NCBI GenBank assembly: GCA_030063045.1
Contig: JAQSEB010000044.1
Coordinates: forward strand, 558,001 to 622,000
From: Pratylenchus scribneri
Lineage: Eukaryota; Nematoda; Chromadorea; Rhabditida; Pratylenchidae
Length of the DNA stretch: 64,000 nucleotides
Reading direction: 5' to 3'
Shown here: in pieces, positions 13,897 through 24,010 of the stretch
Layout: each line of letters starts with the position of its first letter
Position numbering within the stretch: position 1 is the stretch's first letter
Notes under the pieces: generated by a model
What the model was told of the DNA's origin: nothing
What the model saw: only the letters and a program-made list of their open reading frames with translations
The model's database searches: none
Position numbers and translations under genes: made by a program

Positions 13897-14485
13897 AAGG
13901 CATGCTTCCGTTGCGGAAAAAGCGCGGGGCGCTTTATAAGGTACCCCAGAAGGTATTTTATTCAACTTTTAGACGGCTCGCTCCGCTCGCCTCGTATTTT
14001 TCATTTTTTAAACCGGTTTAAGCTTATATCTCGAAACTGGTTTGGTTTGTCAACCTGCGCAGTATACCATTCGATGCGTCTCGTCGAGCTGTACAACTTT
14101 GCTTTTTACGCGCAGCTCTATCTTAACACTAAAAAAAGTTACAAACCTATTTCCAACTCGCGCACCCGACTTGGCCATACGTTGCTAATTTTGCAGCCTC
14201 CCCTGGCCATTTAGACCCTCTGACCCATATATCAAAATGAAACTACCATTCTGTAGATTTATCCTTTTTTTGTTTCAAATCGATTGAGGTCCAGGGAAAA
14301 AAATTTTACCCGGGCAAACCGGTTTTTAAACCGGTTTCGGCCCAAAACCAAACCCCTATCAAAAAACGTATAGTTTTCCTGGATGCGCGATAAAAAGTTG
14401 CCCCTAGAATGTGCAAGTCCCAAAACCTAAAAATCCCTAGAAAAAGAGCCTTAATTTTTTTTGTGAAAAAGTCAAAAGCATCTTT
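13868..14485. repeat. GC island preceding satellite block A
   Basis: Contains the opening hairpin, a GCTCGCTCCGCTCGCC palindrome at about 13,976, and AAACCGGTTT boxes at 14,010, 14,317 and 14,328. Short blocks are shared in order with 3.99-4.2 kb. It ends where the first CTAGTATATAACTAG satellite boundary begins. No coding is seen. Confidence 0.6.
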
Positions 14486-15521
14486 CTAGTATATAACTAG
14501 CCCCTGCGGGGCTCTTTTGCCTTGAGATATATGGATCTATGTTTGGGACACTTCGTTTTTGGAATCCCTGCGGGATTTCACTGAGTCTAGCCTAATTTAG
14601 ACTATTTGAATGTCTCGGAGTGAATTGATCTTTTTTCGCCGGGGTTATCTCCATCTTCGCCCCTTCGGGGCTCAGGGGGGTTATCTCCATCTTCGCCCCT
14701 TCGGGGCTCAGGGGGATTATCTCCATCTTCGCCCCTTCGGGGCTCAGGGGGATTATCTCCATCTTCGCCCCTTCGGGGCTCAGGGGGATTATCTCCATCT
14801 TCGCCCCTTCGGGGCTCAGGTTGATTATCTCCATCTTCGCCCCTTCGGGGCTCAGGGGGTGGCCTCCGGCCCCTTTCCCTGCCTTAATCCCATCATTTTG
14901 ACCCTTAATCCGCCTTAATCCCTCTTAATCCCACTTTATCCGGCTATATCCCATGGACTTCAGAGCTTCCTATTTCCATCTTCGCCCCTTCGGGGCTCAG
15001 GGGGTGGCCTTCGGCCCCTTTCCCCGCCTTAATCCCATCATTTTGATCCTTATTCCATCCTAATCCGGCTTAATCCCCCTTTATCCGGCTTAATCTCGCG
15101 CACCTTTAGGTTTCGTTCAAAACGGATATGTTATTCGTGATCCCCGACCCCGATTACCCTATAATTGACTATTTTTGTGAAAATTTTGGAAAAAACCGTT
15201 CCGCGGTTTACACCGCGGTAACTCGCGCACCGCTTCGCGGAACACGAAAAAATTTTCATATTCGGGATCCCCGACCTCGATTACCCATTCCTATGAACTT
15301 ATCTCGAAAAAAAATTTTTGAAAAGTGCTTGGTCCCCCCTTTGGGTCCTAAAAATACTGTTTTTTGGCCATAACTCCGCGCGGAGTGAAAATTTTGGAAA
15401 AGTCAGATTTTCGTACAAATCTCCACAAGGTCAAGATATGGTTTGCACCAAACCGCTAGTCGATACGACCACGTTGAAGTCAGATATTTGAAATAATTCC
15501 CGCGTTTACCCACCTTATTTT
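14486..15521. repeat. Satellite unit 1, 1,036 bp, with minisatellite
   Basis: First unit of block A. Its boundary is variant (CTAGTATATAACTAG). The CTTCGCC module has been amplified into a 36-bp minisatellite at 14,645-14,860. Confidence 0.85.
14645..14860. repeat. 36-bp hairpin minisatellite, six copies
   Basis: TTATCTCCATCTTCGCCCC starts at 14,645, 14,681, 14,717, 14,753, 14,789 and 14,825, exactly 36 bp apart. Each copy holds a GCCCCTTCGGGGC hairpin. There are no unique spacers, so this is not a CRISPR array. Frames on both strands stay open only because 36 is a multiple of three. Confidence 0.95.
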
Positions 15522-16535
15522 CTAGTAATAATAACTAGCCCCTGCGGGGCTCTTTTGCCTTGAGTTATATGGATTTATGCTTGGGATACTTCGTTTCAGG
15601 AATCCCTGCGGGATTTCACTGAGTCTAGGTGATTTTGGGTTCATTTTATAGCTAAATCCACCTTAATCCCACTTTATCCGGCTTAATCCCGTACACTCCC
15701 AGTCTGCTATTTCCATCTTCGCCCCTTCGGGGCTCAGGGGGAGGCCTTCGGCCCTTTTCCCACCTTAATCCCATCATTTTAATCCTTAATCCGCCTTAAT
15801 CCCTCTTAATCCCCCTTTATCCGGCTATATCCCATGGACTTCCGAGCTTCCTATTTCCATCTTCGCCCCTTCGGGGCTCAGGGGGAGGCCTTCGGCCCTT
15901 TTCCCACCTTAATCCCACTATTTTGGCACTTAATCCCTCTTTATCCCCCTTAATCCCTCTATATCCGGCTATATCCCGCGTACCTACTGGGCCTCCGGCC
16001 CAGCCCACGTGCCTTCGGCACGTTTCCCCTTCACTTCCGACCCATTTCCCGTCTTAATCCCATCATTTTGACCCTTAATCCCTCTTAATCCCCTTATATC
16101 CGGCTTAATCTCGCGCACCTTTTGGTTTCGTTCAAAACGGATATGATATTCGGCTTCGCCGACCTCGATTACCCCATATACGACTATTTTTATGAAAATT
16201 TTGAAAAAACCGCTCCGCGGTTTACACCGCGGTAACTCGCGCACCGCTTCGCGGATCTCGAAAAAATTTCGATATTCGAGATCCCCAACCTCGACTACCC
16301 ATTCCCCAATGTTTATCTCGAAAAAAATTTTTTGAAAAGTGCTTGGTCCCCCCTATGGGTGTCAAAAATACCGTTTTCCGCGCGGAGCTCCGCGCGGAAT
16401 GAAAATTTTGACAAACCTATAGTTTTGTCGTAATCTACATAAGGTCAAGATATGGTTTGCACCAAACCGCTTGTCGATAGGACCATTTTGAAGGCAGATA
16501 AAAATTCTTTTTCCCGCGTCTACCCACTTTATTTT
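15522..16535. repeat. Satellite unit 2, 1,014 bp
   Basis: Complete unit with two CTTCGCC modules, the GGGCC/GTGCC hairpin pair and a tail ending in TTTTCTAGTAATAATAA. Confidence 0.85.
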
Positions 16536-17753
16536 CTAGTAATAATAACTAGCCCCTGCGGGGCTCTTTTACCTTGAGATATGTGGATCTGTGCTTGGGA
16601 TACTTCGTTTCAGGAATCCCTGCGGGATTTCACTGAGTCTAGGTGATTTTGGGTTCATTTTATAGCTAAATCCACCTTAATCCCACTTTATCCGGCTTAA
16701 TCCCCTTTTATCCGGCTTAATACCACGAACTCCCAGTCTGCTATTTCCATCTTCGCCCCTCCGGGGCTCAGGGGGTGGCCTTCGGCCCCTTTCCCCGCCT
16801 TAATCCCACCTTTTTGACCTTTAATCCCTTTTTATCCACCTTAATCCCCTTTTATCCCACTTTATCCGGCTTAATCCCCTTTTATCCGGCTTAATACCAC
16901 GAACTCCCAGTCTGCTATTTCCATCTTCGCCCCTTCGGGGCTCAGGGGGTGGCCTTCGGCCCCTTTCCCCACCTTAATCCCATCATTTTGACCCTTTTTC
17001 CTACTTAATCCCTCTTAATCCCCCTTTATCCGGCTTAATCCCAAGCACTCCCAAGCCTGTTATTTCCATCTTCGCCCCTTCGGGGCTCAGGGGGAGGCCT
17101 TCGGCCCTTTTCCCACCTTAATCCCATCATTTTGACCCTTAATCCCTCTTAATCCTCCTTAATCCCCCTTTATCCGGCTATATCCCATGGACTTCCGAGC
17201 TTCCTATTTCCATCTTCGCCCCTTCGGGGCTGAGGGGGTGGCCTTCGGCCCCTTTCCCCGCCTTAATCCCACCATTTGGACCATTAATCCCTCTTAATCC
17301 CCCTTAATCCGGCTTAATCTCGCGCACCTTTAGGTTTCGTGCAAAACTGATATGATATTCGTGATCCCCGACCCAGATTACCCCATATACGACTATTTTT
17401 AAGTCAAAATCTGGAAAAAATTATTTTTCCGCTCCGCGGTTTACACCGCGGTAACTCGCGCACCGCTCCGCGGATCTCGAAAAAAGTTCGATATTCGGAT
17501 TCGCCGACCTCGATTACCCATTCCCCAATGTTTATCTCGAAAAAAATTTTTTTGAAAAGTGCTTGGTCCCCCCTATGGGTCTCAAAAAACCGCAAACCGC
17601 GGTATAACTCCGCGCGGAGTAAAGTTGGAAATTTCGTTTAAGTTTTGCCGTAATCCCGACCGGCTTCGGTCCCTCTGTGCCAAATTTCAGGGCCTTCGGC
17701 CCATTTTGAATTGAGATAATAGTTCTTTTATGATTTTGTTGAGACCTTATATT
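16536..17753. repeat. Satellite unit type C, 1,218 bp (copy 1)
   Basis: Same length and nearly the same sequence as 19,675-20,892. Scattered single-base differences are visible, for example CTGAGGGGG at about 17,230 versus CTCAGGGGG at about 20,367. Confidence 0.85.
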
Positions 17754-18638
17754 CTAGTAATAATAACTAGCCCCTGCGGGGCTCTCTTGCCTTGAGATCA
17801 TGTTTACTGTTTGTTGTAAGAATCCCTGCGGGATTTCACTGTCTCTAGATGATTTTGGGGTCATTTTATAGCTTAATCCGGCTTAATCCTTCTTAATCCC
17901 CTTTTATCCTCCTCCCCCTTTATCCGGCTTAATCCCACGCACTCCCAAGCCTGCTATTTCCATCTTCGCCCCTTCGGGGCTCAAGGGGTGGCCTTCGGCC
18001 CCTTTCCCCACCTTAATCCCATCATTTTGACCCTTAATCCGGCTTAATCCCTCTATATCCAGCTTAATCCCATTCACCTACTTCGCCTCCGGCCCGGCCC
18101 ACGTGCCTTCGGCACGCTTTCCCCTCACTTCCGACCCATTTCCCGCCTTAATCTCATCATTTTGACCCTTAATCCCACTTAATCCCCCTTAATCCGGCTT
18201 AATCTCGCGCACCTTTGGGTTTCGTTCAAAACGGATATGATATTCGTTATCCCCGACCCCGATTACCCCATAATTGACTTTTTTTGTGAAAATTTTGAAA
18301 AAATCCGTTCCGCGGTTTGGCCACGGTAACTCGCGCACCGCTTCGCGGATCTCGAAAAAAGTTCGATATTCGGCTTCGCCGACCTCGATTACCCATTCCC
18401 TGAACTTTTGGAGAAAAAATTCGAGAAAAAATTTTTTGAAAAGTGCTTGGTCCCCCCTTTGGGTGTCAAAAAAACCGTTTTCCGCGCGGAGCTCCGCGCG
18501 GAGTGAAAATTTTCCGGATTTCAGATTTTTATACAAAGCGCGACCGGGTCTGTGCACCTTTTAAAAAAAATTCCCGACCTACGGAGCATTTTGAAGACAG
18601 TTATGAGTTAGAGACTGATATTGGACCCTTGTTATATT
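17754..18638. repeat. Satellite unit, short form, 885 bp
   Basis: Only one CTTCGCC module before the GGCCC/GTGCC hairpins and tail. The short length fits loss of internal modules. Confidence 0.8.
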
Positions 18639-19674
18639 CTAGTAATAATAAACTAGCCCCTGCGGGGCTCTTTAACCGCGTATGATACGGTATTGGATTG
18701 GTATTAATCCATTTTTCAGAATCCCTGCGGGATTTCACTGAGTCTAGGTGATTTTGGGGCATTTATGGCTTAATCGCCCTTTATCCTTCTTAATCCCTCT
18801 TAATCCTCCTTTATCCGGCTTAATCCCATGCATTCCCAAGCCTGCTATTTCCATCTTCGCCCCTTCGGGGCTCAGGGGGTGGCCTTCGGCCCCTTTCCCC
18901 ACCTTAATCCCACCATTTTGACCCTTAATCCCCCTTAATCCGCCTTAATCCCCCTATATCCGGCTTAATCCCACGCACTCCCAAGCTTGCTATTTCCATC
19001 TTCGCCCCTTCGGGGCTCAAGGGGTGGCCTTCGGCCCCTTTCCCCACCTTAATCCCATCATTTTGACCCTTAATCCCACTTAATCCGGCTAAATCCCCCT
19101 ATATCCGGCTATATCCTGCACATCTACCGGGCCTCCGTCCCGGCCCACGTGCCTACGGCACGCTTCCCCCTCACTTCCCACCCATTTCCCGCCTTAATCC
19201 CATCATTTTGACCCTTAATCCCACTTAATCCCCCTTTATCCGGCTTAATCCCGCGCACCTTTAAGTTTCGTTCAAAACGGATATGATATTCGTGATCCCC
19301 GACCCAGATTACCCCATATTCGACTATTTTTATGAAAATTTTGAAAAATCCGCTCCGCGGTTTACACCGCGGTAACTCGCGCACCGCTTCGCGGTTCTCG
19401 AAAAAATTTCGATATTCGGGATCCCCGAACTCGATTACCCATTCCCCAGTGTTTATCTCGAAAAAAATTTTTTGAAAAGTGCTTGGTCCCCCCTTTGGGT
19501 ATCAAAAAAACCGTTTTCCGCGCGGAGCTCCGCGCGGAATGAAAATTTTCCGGATTTCAGATTTTTATACAAAGCGCGACCGGGTCTGTGCACCTTTTAA
19601 AAAAAATTCCCGACCTACGGAGCATTTTGAAGACAGTTATGAGTTAGAGACTGATATTGGACCCTTGTTATATT
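18639..19674. repeat. Satellite unit type B, 1,036 bp (copy 1)
   Basis: Closely matches 21,948-22,982 and 40,053-41,087, including an 86-codon open frame with identical translation. It has one extra A in the boundary (AATAATAAACTAG). Confidence 0.85.
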
Positions 19675-20892
19675 CTAGTAATAATAACTAGCCCCTGCGG
19701 GGCTCTTTTACCTTGAGATATGTGGATCTGTGCTTGGGATACTTCGTTTCAGGAATCCCTGCGGGATTTCACTGAGTCTAGGTGATTTTGGGTTCATTTT
19801 ATAGCTAAATCCACCTTAATCCCACTTTATCCGGCTTAATCCACTTTTATCCGGCTTAATACCACGAACTCCCAGTCTGCTATTTCCATCTTCGCCCCTC
19901 CGGGGCTCAGGGGGTGGCCTTCGGCCCCTTTCCCCGCCTTAATCCCACCTTTTTGACCTTTAATCCCTTTTTATCCACCTTAATCCCCTTTTATCCCACT
20001 TTATCCGGCTTAATCCCCTTTTATCCGGCTTAATACCACGAACTCCCAGTCTGCTATTTCCATCTTCGCCACTTCGGGGCTCAGGGGGTGGCCTTCGGCC
20101 CCTTTCCCCACCTTAATCCCATCATTTTGACCCTTTTTCCTACTTAATCCCTCTTAATCCCCCTTTATCCGGCTTAATCCCAAGCACTCCCAAGCCTGTT
20201 ATTTCCATCTTCGCCCCTTCGGGGCTCAGGGGGAGGCCTTCGGCCCTTTTCCCACCTTAATCCCATCATTTTGACCCTTAATCCCTCTTAATCCTCCTTA
20301 ATCCCCCTTTATCCGGCTATATCCCATGGACTTCCGAGCTTCCTATTTCCATCTTCGCCCCTTCGGGGCTCAGGGGGTGGCCTTCGGCCCCTTTCCCCGC
20401 CTTAATCCCACCATTTGGACCATTAATCCCTCTTAATCCCCCTTAATCCGGCTTAATCTCGCGCACCTTTAGGTTTCGTGCAAAACTGATATGATATTCG
20501 TGATCCCCGACCCAGATTACCCCATATAGGACTATTTATAAGTCAAAATCTGGAAAAAATTATTTTTCCGCTCCGCGGTTTACACCGCGGTAACTCGCGC
20601 ACCGCTCCGCGGATCTCGAAAAAAGTTCGATATTCGGATTCGCCGACCTCGATTACCCATTCCCCAATGTTTATCTCGAAAAAAAATTTTTTGAAAAGTG
20701 CTTGGTCCCCCCTATGGGTCTCAAAAAACCGCAAACCGCGGTATAACTCCGCGCGGAGTAAAGTTGGAAATTTCGTTTAAGTTTTGCCGTAATCCCGACC
20801 GGCTTCGGTCCCTCTGTGCCAAATTTCAGGGCCTTCGGCCCATTTTGAATTGAGATAATAGTTCTTTTATGATTTTGTTGAGACCTTATATT
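19675..20892. repeat. Satellite unit type C, 1,218 bp (copy 2)
   Basis: Second copy of the unit at 16,536-17,753, differing by a few substitutions such as CGCCACTTCGGGG at about 20,067 instead of CGCCCCTTCGGGG. Confidence 0.85.
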
Positions 20893-21947
20893 CTAGTAAT
20901 AATAACTAGCCCCTGCGGGGCTCTCTTGCCTCATGTAATTGTTGGGCTTATTCATTTTTAGAATCCCTATGGGATTTCACTGTTTCTAGGTGATTTTGGG
21001 ATCATTTTGATCCTTAATCCCTCTTTATCCACCTTAATCCCCTTTTATCCACCTTAATCCCCTATATCCGGCTTAATCCCTCGCACCCCCAAGTCTGCTA
21101 TTTCCATCTTCGCCCCTTCGGGGCTCAAGGGGTGGCCTTCGGCCCCTTTCCCCGCCTTATTCCCATCATTTTGACACTTTATCCCTCTTAATCCCCCGTA
21201 ATCCGCCTTAATCCTCTTTATCCTACTTAATCTCACGCACTCCCAAGCCTGCTATTTCCATCTTCGCCCCTTCGGGGCTCAAGGGGTGGCCTTCGGCACC
21301 TTTCCCCACCTTAATCCCATCATTTTGAACCTTAATCCCACTTAATCCGGCTTAATCCCCCTATATCCGGCTATATCCCGCACATCTACCGGGCCTTCGG
21401 CCCGGCCCACGTGCCTTCGGCACGCTTCCCCTTCACTTCCGACCCATTTCCCGCCTTAATCTCATCATTTTGACCCTTAATCCGCCTTAATCCCCCTATA
21501 TCCGGCTTAATCTCGCGCACCTTTAGGTTTCGTGAGAAACGGATATGATATTCGTGATCCCCGACCCAGATTACCCCATAAATGACTATTTTTAAGTCAA
21601 AATTGGAAAAAAATTATTTTTCCGCTCCGCGGTTTACACCGCGGTAACTCGCGCATCGCTTCGCGGATCTCGAAAAAATTTCGATATTCGGGATCCCCGA
21701 CCTCGATTACCCATTCCCCAGTGTTTATCTCGAAAAAAAATTTTTTGAAAAGTGCTTGGTCCCCCCTATGGGTGTCAAAAAAACCGTTTTCCGCGCGGAG
21801 CTCCGCGCGGAGTGAAAATTTTCCGGATTTCAGATTTTTATACAAAGCGCGACCGGGTCTGTGCACCTTTTAAAAAAAATTCCCGACCTACGGAGCATTT
21901 TGAAGACAGTTATGAGTTAGAGACTGATATTGGGGTCTTGTTATATT
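20893..21947. repeat. Satellite unit type A, 1,055 bp (copy 1)
   Basis: Same length as 34,706-35,760, 37,943-38,997 and 38,998-40,052. The translations of three embedded frames (60, 89 and 70 codons) are identical in all four copies, so the copies are almost identical. Confidence 0.9.
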
Positions 21948-22982
21948 CTAGTAATAATAACTAGCCCCTGCGGGGCTCTTTAACCGCGTATGATACGGTA
22001 TTGGATTGGTATTAATCCATTTTTCAGAATCCCTGCGGGATTTCACTGAGTCTAGGTGATTTTGGGGCATTTATGGCTTAATCGCCCTTTATCCTTCTTA
22101 ATCCCTCTTAATCCTCCTTTATCCGGCTTAATCCCATGCATTCCCAAGCCTGCTATTTCCATCTTCGCCCCTTCGGGGCTCAGGGGGTGGCCTTCGGCCC
22201 CTTTCCCCACCTTAATCCCACCATTTTGACCCTTAATCCCCCTTAATCCGCCTTAATCCCCCTATATCCGGCTTAATCCCACGCACTCCCAAGCTTGCTA
22301 TTTCCATCTTCGCCCCTTCGGGGCTCAAGGGGTGGCCTTCGGCCCCTTTCCCCACCTTAATCCCATCATTTTGACCCTTAATCCCACTTAATCCGGCTAA
22401 ATCCCCCTATATCCGGCTATATCCTGCACATCTACCGGGCCTCCGTCCCGGCCCACGTGCCTACGGCACGCTTCCCCCTCACTTCCCACCCATTTCCCGC
22501 CTTAATCCCATCATTTTGACCCTTAATCCCACTTAATCCCCCTTTATCCGGCTTAATCCCGCGCACCTTTAAGTTTCGTTCAAAACGGATATGATATTCG
22601 TGATCCCCGACCCAGATTACCCCATATTCGACTATTTTTATGAAAATTTTGAAAAATCCGCTCCGCGGTTTACACCGCGGTAACTCGCGCACCGCTTCGC
22701 GGTTCTCGAAAAAATTTCGATATTCGGGATCCCCGAACTCGATTACCCATTCCCCAGTGTTTATCTCGAAAAAAATTTTTTGAAAAGTGCTTGGTCCCCC
22801 CTTTGGGTATCAAAAAAACCGTTTTCCGCGCGGAGCTCCGCGCGGAATGAAAATTTTCCGGATTTCAGATTTTTATACAAAGCGCGACCGGGTCTGTGCA
22901 CCTTTTAAAAAAAATTCCCGACCTACGGAGCATTTTGAAGACAGTTATGAGTTAGAGACTGATATTGGACCCTTGTTATATT
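21948..22982. repeat. Satellite unit type B, 1,035 bp (copy 2)
   Basis: Follows a type A unit exactly as copy 3 does at 40,053. The A+B pair of 2,090 bp therefore occurs at both 20,893-22,982 and 38,998-41,087. Confidence 0.9.
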
Positions 22983-23066
22983 CTAGTAATAATAACTAGC
23001 CCCTGCGGGGCTCTCTTGCCGTATTGTCATGTTTACTTCTTGTATTTTGGAATCCCTGCGGGATTT
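22983..23066. repeat. Truncated satellite unit at the end of block A
   Basis: Starts normally with the CTAGTAATAATAACTAG boundary and AATCCCTGCGGGATT palindrome, then satellite similarity stops after TTTCTAGG at 23,066. The following sequence leads to the Helitron gene. Confidence 0.8.
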
Positions 23067-23371
23067 CACTGTTTCTAGGCCATTGTTACACTGAAAAAAT
23101 CTATTTGAAATCATGTATTTCCACATTTATAAACAAAAGCAAGAGATTTATTTTTATAGAGGGGTCACTCATCCTTTCTCATCCCAGGCTTGTGACTGGG
23201 CAATGGCGGATTTACCCCCCCCCCCCCCCTCCCCTCACTTACCTGTAGGCCGTTTGCAAATCTAAAGGCGGTGGTGGACTTACCTGCACGCTCCACATCG
23301 AAGATGCCGCGCAATTGAAACTGAAAGTTGGTGGTGCCACTTACCTGACGGCCTTTCCATTTGTCCATCCA
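23067..23371 (-). other. 3' flank of the Helitron gene
   Basis: Non-coding. It holds a run of 15 C at 23,215-23,229, a weak CCCAG...CTGGG hairpin at about 23,183-23,200, and three minus-strand CAGGTAAGT words between 23,235 and 23,350, each 5' of a short pyrimidine/AG stretch. I looked for a CTRR terminus with a subterminal hairpin here and did not find a convincing one, so the Helitron 3' end is not placed. Confidence 0.5.
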
Positions 23372-24010
23372 TCATTGTTCGATCCATTCCAAGGCATTAT
23401 AATGATTGATCCCGTTGTGCAATAATACAATTGGGTTCCGCTCCCATTGCCATACTTCTTCATAGCGTTCATGATTGATTTGATGTTGCTAATTGCAGAA
23501 TTATGGAATTATAAAAGCAAAAATATTTCTCACCCGAATTTCAAAATTGGGTAAACAAACGAAGACCATATCAGAAGCATAGAATTGGCCATTGTTCATT
23601 GCTGCCAGTCTTTGTTGTTCTGCATCGGATTGCGGTGTGATGATTGCAATTTCTCTTTGAAGATGATGTGCCAGTGCAATTGCTTCAGGAAGCCCCACAT
23701 ATGTTTTGGTTTTTGATGTGAAATTCCTTGCATAATTTGTTATGCTGCCTTGGTATTTATTCAAGTATTCGGCCCTTCCATTGAGCAATGTGCCGGAAAT
23801 TTGATCATTAATGAATTCGCGCTGAGCCTGGGTTCCAGATGCATCGATTTGTTCCAAAGTTTTTACTGCTTGACTGCGCAAATAGGTATGCGATTTTTTG
23901 GCAAAAAGAGCTATGGCACTAAAAAGTAATATTATAATTTATGTGACGGATTTGAAATATATTTACTGGAAGAAGCAATTGCCATCAGGTGCCGAAACAT
24001 GCAATCGGGT
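23372..24010 (-). other. C-terminal OTU cysteine protease domain
   Basis: Catalytic Cys loop SAPDGNCFF (Cys codon 23,975-23,977), a following helix with TYLRSQAV, a central LPEAIALAHHL segment and a C-terminal NHYNALEW with the catalytic His codon at 23,402-23,404. This is the OTU deubiquitinase-like layout, spread over three exons. OTU domains are known in some Helitron/Helentron proteins of animals. It is preceded by a Ser/Thr/Arg-rich linker (24,355-24,010). Confidence 0.85.

Larger units (their letters stand above)
14486..23066. repeat. Composite satellite block A
   Basis: Eight complete units and one truncated unit, all in the same orientation. Boundaries CTAGTAATAATAACTAG (or variants) start at 14,486, 15,522, 16,536, 17,754, 18,639, 19,675, 20,893, 21,948 and 22,983. 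Each unit has: a hairpin AGCCCCTGCGGGGCT; a palindrome AATCCCTGCGGGATT; one or more modules of TTTCCATCTTCGCC plus GCCCCTTCGGGGC and GGCCTTCGGCC hairpins with CTTAATCC-type short repeats; in several units a GGGCC(T)TCCGGCCC/GTGCCTTCGGCAC pair; then a roughly 450-bp tail with CCGCGG and CGCGCGGAGCTCCGCGCGG palindromes. The minus strand is the G-rich, GGATTAAG strand. Minus-strand frames of 60-122 codons recur because the repeat recurs; I see no protein family in them. Confidence 0.9.

Noticed and set aside
14499..14519. GCCCCTGCGGGGC followed by TCTTTT, resembling a bacterial intrinsic terminator
   Set aside because: It starts satellite units in eukaryotic DNA with no gene upstream; the T-run is lost in many units.
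14645..14860. CRISPR-like regular repeat
   Set aside because: Copies are directly abutting 36-bp repeats with no unique spacers and the context is eukaryotic.
23067..23230. Helitron 3' end at the satellite junction (CCTAG at 23,062-23,066)
   Set aside because: The CTAG belongs to the satellite itself, it is not followed by T in the needed orientation and no proper subterminal hairpin precedes it.
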